The translations under genes and the position numbers were made by a program. The notes below the pieces were generated by a model. The model was not told where the DNA came from. It saw only the letters and a list, made by a program, of their open reading frames with translations, and did no database searches. From Achromobacter sp. MFA1 R4 (GTDB lineage: Bacteria; Pseudomonadota; Gammaproteobacteria; Burkholderiales; Burkholderiaceae_B): 64,000 nt of DNA. The stretch is from the NCBI RefSeq assembly GCF_900156745.1, contig NZ_LT707065.1, positions 3,968,001-4,032,000 of the forward strand, read 5' to 3'. Of this stretch, positions 48,833 to 57,840 are shown one piece after another. The number at the start of each line of letters is the position of its first letter. The first letter of the stretch is position 1.

Positions 48833-49699
48833 ATGGTACGAATCTTCTTCCTGGCGGCCGGGCTGTCCTGTCTCGGCGCATGCTCGTGGTCGGGCCCCGG
48901 CCCGGGCGCACCCTCCTGGCAGGCGGCCCGTCCGTCGGCGCAAGGCTTCCGCTTTGATTGGCAGCTATCCGGCGATCCCGCCGTCGCGCCCCTGCAGGTC
49001 TTCGACGATGGGCGCGAGACCTGGCTGCAGTTCCAGCCCGGCCAGCCGCTGCCGGCCATCTTTGGCGTCGGCGCCGACGGCGAACACGCCTTGCCGTACG
49101 TGCGGCGCGACCCCTACGTCGTGGTCGGTGGCGCGTGGAAAGGGCTGGCGTTTCGCGGCGGGCGGCTGACCGCCAGGGCGCTGCGCGCGACGTCCTTGGC
49201 TGCTGTTTCGGCGCAGGGTCCGCAGACCGGCGCCGCATTGCCGGCGCCTGTCGCTACCGACCCGACGCACCCGCGGACGGATCTGGCGGCGGCTGCCGCG
49301 CTTGCGGCAGAGTCGCCGGCCGCCGCGTACAAGGACGCCGCAGTCAAGGACGCCGCCGTCAACGAAGCCGCATCCAGGCGCGCGCCTGATGCCGCACAGG
49401 CATCCCTGTTTCGCGCGGCGCCGCCCGACGCCACGTTGCGGGCGGTGCTCGCGCGCTGGGCCGATGCGGCAGGCTGGACGTTCCAGCCCCAGCACTGGGC
49501 CGTGGACGTCGACATTCCACTGGCCGCCACCGCTGAATTCTCCGGCGACTTCAAGACTGCGGTGCGCGGACTGCTCGGCGCCACGGAACTGGCCGACCGG
49601 CCCCTGCAGCCCTGCTTCTACGGCAATCGCGTGCTGCGCGTCGTGCCGCTGGCACAGTCCTGCTCGCGCGCGGCAACGCCACAAGGAGCCGCGGCATGA
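48833..49699 (+). CDS. pilus lipoprotein: VirB9/TrbG-like domain fused to TcpQ/PilL-like C-terminus
   Basis: The 288-residue precursor has a lipobox LGAC with Cys17. Residues about 40-118 (FDWQLSGDPAVAPLQVFDDG...TWLQFQPGQPLPAIFGV...YVVVGG...FRGGRLTARAL) follow the TrbG/VirB9/CagX pattern of type IV secretion. After an alanine-rich linker, residues about 188-275 (ATLRAVLARWADAAGWTFQPQH...FSGDFKTAVRGLL) resemble the TcpQ C-terminal domain of R64 PilL and TcpQ, which support secretin assembly. It heads the pilus cluster, and its stop overlaps the secretin start. The VirB9-like call rests on pattern recognition only. Confidence 0.65.
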   Translation: MVRIFFLAAGLSCLGACSWSGPGPGAPSWQAARPSAQGFRFDWQLSGDPAVAPLQVFDDGRETWLQFQPGQPLPAIFGVGADGEHALPYVRRDPYVVVGGAWKGLAFRGGRLTARALRATSLAAVSAQGPQTGAALPAPVATDPTHPRTDLAAAAALAAESPAAAYKDAAVKDAAVNEAASRRAPDAAQASLFRAAPPDATLRAVLARWADAAGWTFQPQHWAVDVDIPLAATAEFSGDFKTAVRGLLGATELADRPLQPCFYGNRVLRVVPLAQSCSRAATPQGAAA

Positions 49700-51285
49700 G
49701 CCCGAGACTGCTAGCGTTCGCCACGTTGTCCGGCATGCTGGCCGGCTGCTCGGTCACCGGGCAGGTCTCGGACATGCATCGCAGCGCCAAAGGCCGGCAT
49801 GCCGACGTCGCCGCACGCCATCAGGCGTATGCCGACGGCCTGTCCGATCGCCAGGCGCGCCTTGCCGCGCAGGAAGTATCGACGCCCTGGCTCGCGGGCA
49901 AGCCGCAACCGCTTGCCCGCGAGGTCGTGCTGCCCCCGGCGCTGCGCGAAAACGTGCAGACCACGCTGATGCTGGCCGACGACGCCGACCTGTCCACGCT
50001 CGCCCAGCGCCTGACCGCCGCCACGGGCATCGCGGTTCGGGTGCGTCCGGACGCGTTGCTGCCGCAGGATCAGTTCCTGCCGCGGCTTGCCATCAGCGGG
50101 TCGATCGCCCTGGCCGCGCCCGCGCGCATCGAGGTGCGCGCCGATCCCCAGCCGCTCGCTGATCTGCTCGACGCGCTGGCCGCGCGCTTTTCTGTTTATT
50201 GGCGCTACGAACACAATGCGCTCGAGTTCTACCGGACCGAAACGCGCGTCTTCGACCTGCGGGCCCTGACGCTGGCCAGCAAGGTCGACGTGCGCCTGGG
50301 CCGGTCGGGCAGCGCGGAAGGCGAGGGCTTCGAAAGCACCTCCAACACCACGCTGTCGGCGGGCGAGCACAACGCGCTGGCCATCCTGCGCGCGAACATC
50401 CTGCCGTTCCTCACCCGGTCCGGCGTGATCGCCGAGCCCGTCGAAGGCGCGGCCGCGCTGGTCGTCACCGATACGCCGGACGCGCTGGACCGCGTCGCGC
50501 GCTACCTCGAACGCGAAAACAAGGCGCTGACCCGGCGCGTTCGCCTCGTCTTCGAAGAAATCACGCTCATCGCCAATAGCGAAGCCTCGGCCGGCATCGA
50601 CTGGAACGCCCTGTATGCGGCGGCCGGCGCCACGGCGCGGCTCGCCGTGCCCGGCACGCCCGCCACCGGCGCCGGGCTGTTGCAGGCGGCGGCCGGCACG
50701 GGGCCGTTCCAGGGCTCGCAGGCCATCGTATCGGCGCTCAGCGCCATGGGGGCGGTCGTGCGGCACAGCAAGATTCCGGTCCTCACCCTGAACCGCCGTC
50801 CGGTCACCCATGCGGTCAGGACCACGTTTTCCTACATCGATCGGGTGCAGAGCACCGCCGTCCCGGGCATGACGTCCGCGGGCGCGAACGGTTCGCTGCC
50901 CGCCGTATCCATCAGTCAGAAAGAGGAAACCGTCGGCTCGTTCCTGACGCTGGTGCCGGACGTCCAGGAAGACGGACAGATCCTCTTGTCGATCGCCTAT
51001 GACAACGCGGTCGCGCAACCCCTGAAGACCATCACCTTCGGAGAAAACGCCAACCAGGTCCAGGTGCAGCAGATCACCATCGACGGCAGCGGCACCGTGC
51101 AGCAGATCGAGCTGCGCCCGGGGCAGCCCATGATCGTTGCGGGCTTTGATCGCAAGCAGGACCAGCATGATCGCCAACGGCTCGCGCCCGGCATGCCGCT
51201 GCTTGCCGGCGGCATGGACAGCGCCGCCTCCGAGCGCCTGACGACCCTGGTCCTGGTAACGGCCCAGGTCGAGGAAGGGTACTGA
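49696..51285 (+). CDS. pilN: type IVb pilus secretin PilN
   Basis: The 529-residue lipoprotein (lipobox LAGC, Cys18) is an R64 PilN/BfpB-type secretin. An N-terminal region with STN and N0/N1-like repeats (about 75-285) precedes the secretin core (about 330-525). The core contains VPGMTSAGANGSLPAVSISQKEETVGSFLTLVPDVQEDGQILLSIAYD. It would form the outer-membrane pore for the pilus. Overlap with the upstream gene (ATGA) and a 2-nt gap to pilO show tight coupling. Confidence 0.9.
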   Translation: MSPRLLAFATLSGMLAGCSVTGQVSDMHRSAKGRHADVAARHQAYADGLSDRQARLAAQEVSTPWLAGKPQPLAREVVLPPALRENVQTTLMLADDADLSTLAQRLTAATGIAVRVRPDALLPQDQFLPRLAISGSIALAAPARIEVRADPQPLADLLDALAARFSVYWRYEHNALEFYRTETRVFDLRALTLASKVDVRLGRSGSAEGEGFESTSNTTLSAGEHNALAILRANILPFLTRSGVIAEPVEGAAALVVTDTPDALDRVARYLERENKALTRRVRLVFEEITLIANSEASAGIDWNALYAAAGATARLAVPGTPATGAGLLQAAAGTGPFQGSQAIVSALSAMGAVVRHSKIPVLTLNRRPVTHAVRTTFSYIDRVQSTAVPGMTSAGANGSLPAVSISQKEETVGSFLTLVPDVQEDGQILLSIAYDNAVAQPLKTITFGENANQVQVQQITIDGSGTVQQIELRPGQPMIVAGFDRKQDQHDRQRLAPGMPLLAGGMDSAASERLTTLVLVTAQVEEGY

Positions 51286-51287
51286 AC

Positions 51288-52625
51288 GTGAACCGCGCTC
51301 CCCATTTCCTGCTGATCGAATGCCCAGGCTCGGAGCGGATGCTGGCGTTCGGCCTGCGCTGGTTCGCGCTGATCGGCTCCAACGTCCCCCGGCTGGCGCG
51401 GTCACGCGGGCGTCGCTTGCGGGCAACGCATTACGTGGTGGGCGGGTCCCCCGCGATGGTGGCCGGTTATGGGCGCGCGCGTCCGGGCCTGCGCCGGGGC
51501 CGCCGCGCGCAGGGCGGGGACGCGGCGCCTTTGCAGTCGGCCGCGCAGCTGTTTGCCTTGCTGTACCCGCAGGGCGGCCATAGCCTGGTCCGCCTGCCGG
51601 ATGGGCGGCATTGGCTGGTGGCCGCGCAGGGCGGCGCGGTCCTGTCGCAGACGGACCGGGTGTTCGGTTCGTTCGACGACGCGCAGCAGGAACGGCGCGC
51701 GTTGATCGCGCAACGTCCTTCCTTGCAGGAGCACCCCGCCGACCAGGTCTGGACCGCGCTGGTGCAGGCTGTGGAACCGGGCGCGGCGTTGACGGCGTTG
51801 CCCACGCGCTGGGCCGAACTGCCCGTCGCGTTGCGTCTCTTTCTTGCCTGCCTCGGGTTGGCCGCCGGGGCGCCCTTGGTGTGGAACGGCACCGTCAAGC
51901 CGCTCTGGCGCAAAGAGGCCGTCCGGCCCGAGCCGGTTCAGGTCCGGGACCCGGTGGTCGATGCGTACCACGCCATGCTTCGCGGTACGACCCTGCATCC
52001 GGCCGCGGGCCTCATGCGCCTGCTGGCCGGGGTGGCCGCGCTGCCCGTGCAGGTGCAGGGCTGGGCCTTGCGCCGCGCCCAGTGCGAAGCCGGACCCCAG
52101 CATTGGCACTGCACCGCCGTGTACGCCAGGGCCCATCCGCTCGCCACCAATGACGGTCTTTACGCCTTGCGCCCCGCCGGTTGGCAGGTGTCGTTCAAAC
52201 CGCTCGAGGAAGCCACGCTGGCGTGGCAAGTGGCGTCGGCCCCGATCCGGCTGGCCGATATGACGCTGCCTACCGCTTTGCAGGTCGACACGCGGGTGGC
52301 CGGCGGGCTGCAAGGGCTGCGGCCGGCATTCGCTTCCGTGACGTTGTCGCCGTCCACGCCGCTCGTGCCCCGGATGCCGAGCGTGCCGGCGGCGGGGCGC
52401 GCCTCTGCCGCGCAAGCCGGCGCAGCGGCGCCGGACATGCCCGCGATCCGGCGCCGCAGCCTCGTGCTGCACGGGCCCTTGCGCTCCATGGCGCTGATGC
52501 CCGGCCCCGTCTCCGCGGTCCGCTGGTCGCGCCTCGTGGTGGACGTGCAGCCGCAGGCGCGGCCGAGTCTGGCGGCCAGCGCGCTCGTCGCCGAATTGCA
52601 GGGAGATCTCTATGAAATGGACTAA
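51288..52625 (+). CDS. pilO: type IVb pilus protein PilO
   Basis: The 445-residue protein (GTG start 2 nt after pilN) matches the PilO2 family: a cytoplasmic N-terminal part (1-175) with the pattern FALLYPQGGHSLVRLPDGRHWLVAAQGGAVL, one TM helix at about 180-198, and a periplasmic C-terminal part. In R64 PilO joins the inner-membrane platform. It overlaps pilP by 14 nt. Confidence 0.82.
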   Translation: MNRAPHFLLIECPGSERMLAFGLRWFALIGSNVPRLARSRGRRLRATHYVVGGSPAMVAGYGRARPGLRRGRRAQGGDAAPLQSAAQLFALLYPQGGHSLVRLPDGRHWLVAAQGGAVLSQTDRVFGSFDDAQQERRALIAQRPSLQEHPADQVWTALVQAVEPGAALTALPTRWAELPVALRLFLACLGLAAGAPLVWNGTVKPLWRKEAVRPEPVQVRDPVVDAYHAMLRGTTLHPAAGLMRLLAGVAALPVQVQGWALRRAQCEAGPQHWHCTAVYARAHPLATNDGLYALRPAGWQVSFKPLEEATLAWQVASAPIRLADMTLPTALQVDTRVAGGLQGLRPAFASVTLSPSTPLVPRMPSVPAAGRASAAQAGAAAPDMPAIRRRSLVLHGPLRSMALMPGPVSAVRWSRLVVDVQPQARPSLAASALVAELQGDLYEMD

Positions 52626-53127
52626 ACATCGCTTCGATCGCCGCCGCGTCGTCGGACGGACATTCTTCGGTCTCGTCATCGGGCTGACGTTGACCGCCAC
52701 GGCAGCCTCGCCGGCACCATCGCAGGCCGGGTCGGCCGCGGCAACGGACCTGCAGCCCTGGCCGGAAGCCGAAACCGTGCGCACGCTGCTGCGCGCGGAT
52801 GCCGCCGCCGCGCTGGCGGCTTGCCGCGTGCCGGGCATCTGCGCCGCGGGCGACGGAGCCGACATGGCGTCCGAGCCGCCCGCGCCCGCGCGCTTGCGCG
52901 ACGACATCCGGGTGGCCGCGATATTCGGCACGGCGCGCAGCCTTAACGTCGACATTGTCGTCAACGGGTCGCTGCTGCGTTACCGGGCGGGGCGCGCCGA
53001 TCCCGTGGCGGGAAGCGCCGCGTTGGAGCCGTATCGGCTGCTGGCCATCGATGGCGCCTGCGTGCGCCTGCATCGAGACGGCCGCGACCAGACTGCATGC
53101 CTGGAAGCGCGAGGCCCGCGGCCATGA
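52612..53127 (+). CDS. pilP: type IVb pilus protein PilP
   Basis: The 171-residue protein has a basic N-terminus and a signal anchor (about 15-33). The small periplasmic domain contains VAAIFGTARSLNVDIVVNGSLLRYRAGRADPV, a pattern typical of PilP-like proteins that link the platform to the secretin. Sequence similarity is modest, but its place between pilO and the ATPase gene is that of R64 pilP. It overlaps both neighbours. Confidence 0.78.
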   Translation: MKWTKHRFDRRRVVGRTFFGLVIGLTLTATAASPAPSQAGSAAATDLQPWPEAETVRTLLRADAAAALAACRVPGICAAGDGADMASEPPAPARLRDDIRVAAIFGTARSLNVDIVVNGSLLRYRAGRADPVAGSAALEPYRLLAIDGACVRLHRDGRDQTACLEARGPRP

Positions 53128-54875
53128 CGAACCAAACCCTGCTTCCCGCCGGGGCGGGCGAGCGCGTCCCCGAACTGCACACGCCTGAAGACGTCGCGAG
53201 CCTGGATCCGGCATTCGTCCGCGCGCTGGGCCGCCAGTTCGACCTGGCCTCGCTTGCCGGCCGGCTGTGCCCGGTCCTGCTCGAAGGCGGCGAGGCCGCG
53301 ATCTTCGCCGTGAAGGAATACACCGTGGGCGACCAGATCGACGAGGTCGAACGCATGGTCAGGGCGGCGGGGTACCGCCTGGCGCAGCCCGCGCGCTACA
53401 TGCTACCCGCGCCGCTCCTGCTGATGATCGCGCGCGGCCAGTTCGTGCCGTCGGGACCGGGGCGCCTGGCCCGCGCCAATCAGGCCGAGCGCGCCTCGGC
53501 GCTGGCGGCCTTGTTTCTCGACATCGTCCGCTGGGGCGTCATGCAGGGCGCCAGCGATGTCCACATCAACGTCGACCAACGGCGCGACACGGGAGAAATC
53601 CGCTACACCATTCACGGCGAATATGTCGGCACCGATCGGTTCGCCGGCCTGTCCAGCGCCACCTTGCTCGAAGTCCTGGCCGTGGCATGGATGGACGTGC
53701 GCGGCGGAAACGGCGCCGTGTTCGATCCGGCGGTCGAGCAACAGGGACGCATCTCGCTGGACGTCGACTCGGCGCCCATCGTCTTGCGCTGGGCCTCGCT
53801 GGCCGCTGATGCGGGACCCTCGGTGTGCCTGCGCATCCTGCGCCTGGACGCCACCGTCAATGGCGACCTGCAGGCGCTGGGCTACCTGCCGGGGCAAGCC
53901 GAAACCCTCTTGCGGGCGCGCGAGCGCGAGGGCGGGGCGATCGTGCTGGCGGGCGTGGTCGGCTCCGGCAAGTCCACCACCATCGCCGCATTGATGCGCG
54001 GCATCGCACCGACGCGCAAGGTCATCACGCTTGAAGACCCGGTGGAATACCACATCGGCAATGCGCTGCAGAACACGCTGTCGGGGGCGCTCGCGGATTC
54101 GGCCTGGCCCACGCTGGACGCCAAGCTCAAGACTATCAAGCGGTCCGCCATGAATGACCTGCTGATCGGCGAAATCCGCGACATCCAGACCGGCCGCGCC
54201 TTCATGGACCTCGCCAGTTCGGGCGTCAGCCTGTATGCGACGACGCACGCCGCTTCGGCCGCGATGATCCCCGAGCGGCTGGCTTCCGATGCGATCGGCG
54301 TCTCGCGCGAATTACTTGCGTCGCCCGGCATCCTGAAGCTGCTCGTCTACCAGACCCTGCTGCCAAGGCTTTGCGAGGGCTGCGCCTTGCCGGTCGACAG
54401 CCTGTGGTCTCGCGGCGCCGCGCTGCAGGCGGGCGGCTGGGACTGGCGCGGCTGGGTGCATGGCCTGCAAGCGGCTTTCGGCCTGGACGCCAATGCGCTC
54501 AAGGTCCGCAACGCGGCCGGCTGTTCCTATTGCCGGCGCCCTCACATGCCGGAACTCAATGGCACGTCGGGCCGCTGCGTCGCCGCCGAGATGATCGAAC
54601 CCGAGCGGGCGCAGGGCTTTCTGGACCTGGTGCGACGGCGCGACAACCTGGGGCTGAAGCAGCAATTTCAGCAGGCAACGGGCACGGCCTGGCGCGACGC
54701 CGCCGCGCACGGCGTGCGGGCGCTCGATTGCGCCGTGTACCGGGTCAGTCTCGGCGAAATCGATCCCCGCACGCTGTTGCGCAGATTCGAACTGCCCGTC
54801 GCGCCACGCATCGGTGCCTCATTGAGCCATGCGGATATCCATGCGGCGGCGCCCGTGGGGGGGCGCCATGCCTGA
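53124..54875 (+). CDS. pilQ: type IVb pilus assembly ATPase PilQ (GspE family)
   Basis: The protein is 583 residues from ATG 53124 (ATGA overlap with pilP). The N-terminal domain is followed by the GspE-type ATPase: QGASDVHINV (141-150), Walker A GVVGSGKST (277-285), Asp box region TLEDPVEYHIG (302-312), Walker B LLIGEIRD (346-353) and His box with H375. Two CxxC pairs, CEGC (417-420) and CSYC about 85 residues later, form a zinc site as in extension ATPases. The stretch before Walker B (KRSAMNDLLIGEIRD) lacks the usual RxDPD pattern. Confidence 0.9.
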   Translation: MTNQTLLPAGAGERVPELHTPEDVASLDPAFVRALGRQFDLASLAGRLCPVLLEGGEAAIFAVKEYTVGDQIDEVERMVRAAGYRLAQPARYMLPAPLLLMIARGQFVPSGPGRLARANQAERASALAALFLDIVRWGVMQGASDVHINVDQRRDTGEIRYTIHGEYVGTDRFAGLSSATLLEVLAVAWMDVRGGNGAVFDPAVEQQGRISLDVDSAPIVLRWASLAADAGPSVCLRILRLDATVNGDLQALGYLPGQAETLLRAREREGGAIVLAGVVGSGKSTTIAALMRGIAPTRKVITLEDPVEYHIGNALQNTLSGALADSAWPTLDAKLKTIKRSAMNDLLIGEIRDIQTGRAFMDLASSGVSLYATTHAASAAMIPERLASDAIGVSRELLASPGILKLLVYQTLLPRLCEGCALPVDSLWSRGAALQAGGWDWRGWVHGLQAAFGLDANALKVRNAAGCSYCRRPHMPELNGTSGRCVAAEMIEPERAQGFLDLVRRRDNLGLKQQFQQATGTAWRDAAAHGVRALDCAVYRVSLGEIDPRTLLRRFELPVAPRIGASLSHADIHAAAPVGGRHA

Positions 54876-56004
54876 CCTCACGCCACGTGCTTCCCCCTGG
54901 TTGCCGCGTTTCGGCGGCCAGCATCGCCTGCGCTGGGATGCGCTGCGCTTTCGCGCGCAGCGTGCCGACTACTACGACTACCTCGCCGACGTCGTCGAAG
55001 GCACGCAGGGGCGCAAGAGCCTGCGCGACATTTTCGAGGACGACGCGCGCCGCTACGGGCCTGACACGGTGCGCGGCCGTCTCTGCCAGCACTGGGCGGT
55101 CGCCTATCTCGACGCTGGCGGCTATCTGGGTGTGGCGTGGTCGGAAACGCTGCCGCACAACGAATGCCAGTTGCTGAGCTGCGTACAGGAAGAGGGCGGC
55201 GACCTGGCCGCGGCATTGCGGGATCTGGCCCGCGCCGTCAGGCTCGCGTCCGAGGCCTGGGGGGCATTGGTGTCGGCGGCCGCCACCGGCGTGGTCGCGG
55301 CCATCGTGGCCTTCGCCTTGCTGTGCGCCATCCCGTTCTTCAGCGTTCCCCGGCTGCAGCAGGTTTTCCAGGTCGTACCTGCCGAAGACTACGCGCCGCT
55401 GACCCGTGCGCTCTTCGCGCTGGCCAGCGGACTGAAGCAATGGCTCGCGCTATGGGTTGTCCTGATCTTCGGCGCCGTCTTGCTGGTCCTGTGGTCGCTG
55501 GCCAATCTCACGGGCGATTGCCGTGCCGTGCTCGAACGCTGGCTGCTCTGGCGGCTGTACCGCGATTTTCAGGCGATCCGCTTCCTGTCGTTGCTTGCGG
55601 TGCTCATCAGGCAGCACGGCGCGGCCGACACACGGTTGCGCCGCGCGCTGGCGGTGCAGGGGCGGGACGCGCCGCCGTGGCTGCACGCCCATCTGCAGGC
55701 CATGCTGAGCCGCATCGACGCCGGCGCCAGCGGCGCCGACATATTCGGCACCGGGCTGCTGGATCCCGAAACCTGGTGGTACATGGCCGACATGATGGAC
55801 GCATTGGGCGTGGAGCCCGGCCTGGCTCGCGTGCGCCTGCGCGTCGAGTCGCGGCTCCTGGCGCGGGTGCGGCGACAGGCGCTCGTGTTGCGCTGGTCAT
55901 TGCTGATCTCGTCGCTCGCCACGGTGCTGGGCATCACGCTCTGGCATTACGCGGTGATAGACCAGCTACGCCAGGCATTGACGAATTTCTATGCCAGCCA
56001 GTAG
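54868..56004 (+). CDS. pilR: type IVb pilus inner-membrane platform protein PilR (GspF family)
   Basis: The 378-residue protein overlaps pilQ by 8 nt. It has two T2SSF-like halves. Long TM helices at about 132-155 and 188-212 surround the central region, and a final helix is near 345-370. The cytoplasmic segments YDYLADVVEGTQGRKSLRDIFEDDARRYG and FQAIRFLSLLAVLIRQHG are those of PilR/TcpE-like platform proteins. It would pair with the PilQ ATPase to polymerise pilin. Confidence 0.87.
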   Translation: MPDLTPRASPWLPRFGGQHRLRWDALRFRAQRADYYDYLADVVEGTQGRKSLRDIFEDDARRYGPDTVRGRLCQHWAVAYLDAGGYLGVAWSETLPHNECQLLSCVQEEGGDLAAALRDLARAVRLASEAWGALVSAAATGVVAAIVAFALLCAIPFFSVPRLQQVFQVVPAEDYAPLTRALFALASGLKQWLALWVVLIFGAVLLVLWSLANLTGDCRAVLERWLLWRLYRDFQAIRFLSLLAVLIRQHGAADTRLRRALAVQGRDAPPWLHAHLQAMLSRIDAGASGADIFGTGLLDPETWWYMADMMDALGVEPGLARVRLRVESRLLARVRRQALVLRWSLLISSLATVLGITLWHYAVIDQLRQALTNFYASQ

Positions 56005-56067
56005 GGCATCACGGGTTGGCGACAACGGCGCGGCTCGCGCTGCGCGCTTTATTCAAAGAGGGTAGTC

Positions 56068-56685
56068 ATGAAAGAAATCGGGAAGTCTCGATTCGGCGCC
56101 GCGCGCCAGCAAGGGTTTTCGTTGATGGAAGTGTCCATCGTCACCGCCATCGTCCTGCTCATCGCCATCGTCGGCATCCCCGCCATCGGCGGTTACGTCA
56201 TCGAGAACAAGGTGCCCAAAGTCGGCGAAGAACTGCAACGATTCATCGCCAGCATGAAGATCAATGCGCAGGGCGGCGGCGTGACGCCCTATATCGGTCT
56301 CGATACCGGCGCCCTGGCCAACGCGCTGCGCGATTCGACGGTGCTTGCCGTGCAGGGAACGGGTGCGGCGGCCAGCGTGGCGCACGGCCTGGGAGGCAGT
56401 GGAACCGGCGGCAGCGGCACCGTCGAGGTCGAGCCCGCGGCCGTCGATGGCGCGGGCATGGGCTCCGCGTTCACGCTCACCCTCACCAGCGTCAGCCATG
56501 CGGCATGCCCGGCACTGGCTTCCGTGCTGCAGCGGGTGTCGGAAATCATCTCCATCACCGGGAGCAGCGGCGCCAAGGTCGTCAAGGACTCGATCGCCCA
56601 GCCCGCCACGCCTTATCGCGCCGCGCAGGCCCAGGCGCAGTGCAGCCAGGGCGACGTGAACACATTCGTGTTTACCGCAAGATGA
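56068..56685 (+). CDS. pilS: major type IVb prepilin PilS
   Basis: The 205-residue prepilin has a 16-residue leader, cleavage at G16|F17 (QQG|FSLMEVSIVTAI), and the conserved Glu5 of the mature helix. The C-terminal domain includes a glycine-rich stretch (about 132-143) and two cysteines that could form the D-region disulfide. PilS-like pilins of R64 and TcpA have similar length. It starts 63 nt after pilR with its own AGAGGG ribosome site, consistent with higher expression. Its stop overlaps pilV. Confidence 0.88.
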   Translation: MKEIGKSRFGAARQQGFSLMEVSIVTAIVLLIAIVGIPAIGGYVIENKVPKVGEELQRFIASMKINAQGGGVTPYIGLDTGALANALRDSTVLAVQGTGAAASVAHGLGGSGTGGSGTVEVEPAAVDGAGMGSAFTLTLTSVSHAACPALASVLQRVSEIISITGSSGAKVVKDSIAQPATPYRAAQAQAQCSQGDVNTFVFTAR

Positions 56686-57761
56686 GCGCGCCCCTGCGCA
56701 GCCCCGGCGTCCCGGGGCGCGACTGGTGCCGGGCCGGCAGCCGCGCGCGCCAGCCGGGCTTTTCCCTGGTCGGGATGGTCGTGGCCCTGGCCATCACCAC
56801 CGCAGTCGCCATTTGGGCCTCCAACGAAGTCGTCCACGTCATCGAGGCGTCCGCGGCGCGATCCACGGGCGTATGGATGACCCAGATTCGACTGGCGGTG
56901 GCCGGCGTGCTGTCGCGGCATGCCGACGCACTGTCCAAGGGCGAGGCGCCTACGGACGACCAGGGCCGGCCGTTGTTCGGCGACGCCTTGCGGCCCACCC
57001 TGGCCGAACTGCGCGGCCAGGGTCATCTGCCTGCCGATTTCCCCGACCAGTCGGCCCTGGGTTTCGGCGCCGATATCCGGATCTGGCGCGGTCCGACGTG
57101 TCCGGGCGAGCCGTGTCGCCTGGACGGCGTCGTCTATGCCGACAAGCCTTTGCTGAAAAAGGGGACGCAAGTTCCAGACCCTCTTGCCATGGCCGCCGTC
57201 ATCGAGGCGGCGGGGGGCTACGGCGGGGCGGTGTGGCCGCAAGCGCCCGCGCAGATCCGGGGCGCCGCGTACAGTTTTCCCAATCCCCCGGCCGCCGGGG
57301 CGCCCACCTACGCACCCGGCACCTTGGCCTTGTGGGCGGGGGCGGGCAGCGGACAGCCCGATCTGAGCGGCTACGTCAAGCTGCGCGACACCCGCGACCC
57401 GGACCTGCAAGGCAAGCTGTCCGTGGCGGGCGATCTCAATGCGGGCGGCCACGTCACCGTGGGCGCGCGGGAGGTCCCCGGACATGCCTGCGGCGCGCAA
57501 CCGGGGGCGCTGGCCACGTCCGCCGTCGGCCAACTGCTCTCCTGCGAGTCGGGCGCCTGGATGCAGGCGAGCGGGGGCTTCGGCGGCGCCTTCAGCATCA
57601 ATTACCCCTTGGGCTGCTTTCATTACACCGGCGTCTCCACGGCCAATCCCCGCACGGGCCAATGCTCGTGCCCCGAAGGCTACGCAGGCGTCATTGTGTC
57701 GGCGGGCGGCAAATGGACGGAAACCGAAGGCTGGACCACCGGCTATGTCTGCGTCCGCTAA
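56682..57761 (+). CDS. pilV: PilV-like minor pilin/tip adhesin (shufflon constant-region type)
   Basis: The 359-residue protein has a prepilin-type leader with cleavage at G26|F27 ([20 protein letters not shown]). Position 5 of the mature helix is Gly instead of Glu, a feature of tip pilins. The body (about 45-285) resembles the PilV constant region, and the last 60 residues with four cysteines would be the receptor-binding tip. There is only one C-terminus, with no inverted segments or Rci recombinase; alaS begins 80 nt later. It overlaps pilS by 4 nt. Confidence 0.78.
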   Translation: MSAPLRSPGVPGRDWCRAGSRARQPGFSLVGMVVALAITTAVAIWASNEVVHVIEASAARSTGVWMTQIRLAVAGVLSRHADALSKGEAPTDDQGRPLFGDALRPTLAELRGQGHLPADFPDQSALGFGADIRIWRGPTCPGEPCRLDGVVYADKPLLKKGTQVPDPLAMAAVIEAAGGYGGAVWPQAPAQIRGAAYSFPNPPAAGAPTYAPGTLALWAGAGSGQPDLSGYVKLRDTRDPDLQGKLSVAGDLNAGGHVTVGAREVPGHACGAQPGALATSAVGQLLSCESGAWMQASGGFGGAFSINYPLGCFHYTGVSTANPRTGQCSCPEGYAGVIVSAGGKWTETEGWTTGYVCVR

Positions 57762-57801
57762 GCCCGCCCCAACCCGTTCCCGCGGTTTCCCGCCAACCCT
57801 C

Positions 57802-57807
57802 TATAAT
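57802..57807 (+). promoter_or_regulatory. candidate -10 box before alaS
   Basis: TATAAT lies 34 nt before the alaS start. No clear -35 element is visible at the normal distance. Confidence 0.4.
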
Positions 57808-57840
57808 TGGCGATTCGCCCTAAATTCTGCTTCATCCACG

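Noticed and set aside
57641-57670. Shufflon recombination site (sfx-like) near the pilV 3-prime end
   Set aside because: GGCCAATCCCCG resembles part of the R64 19-bp site but occurs once, with no inverted partner and no rci gene.
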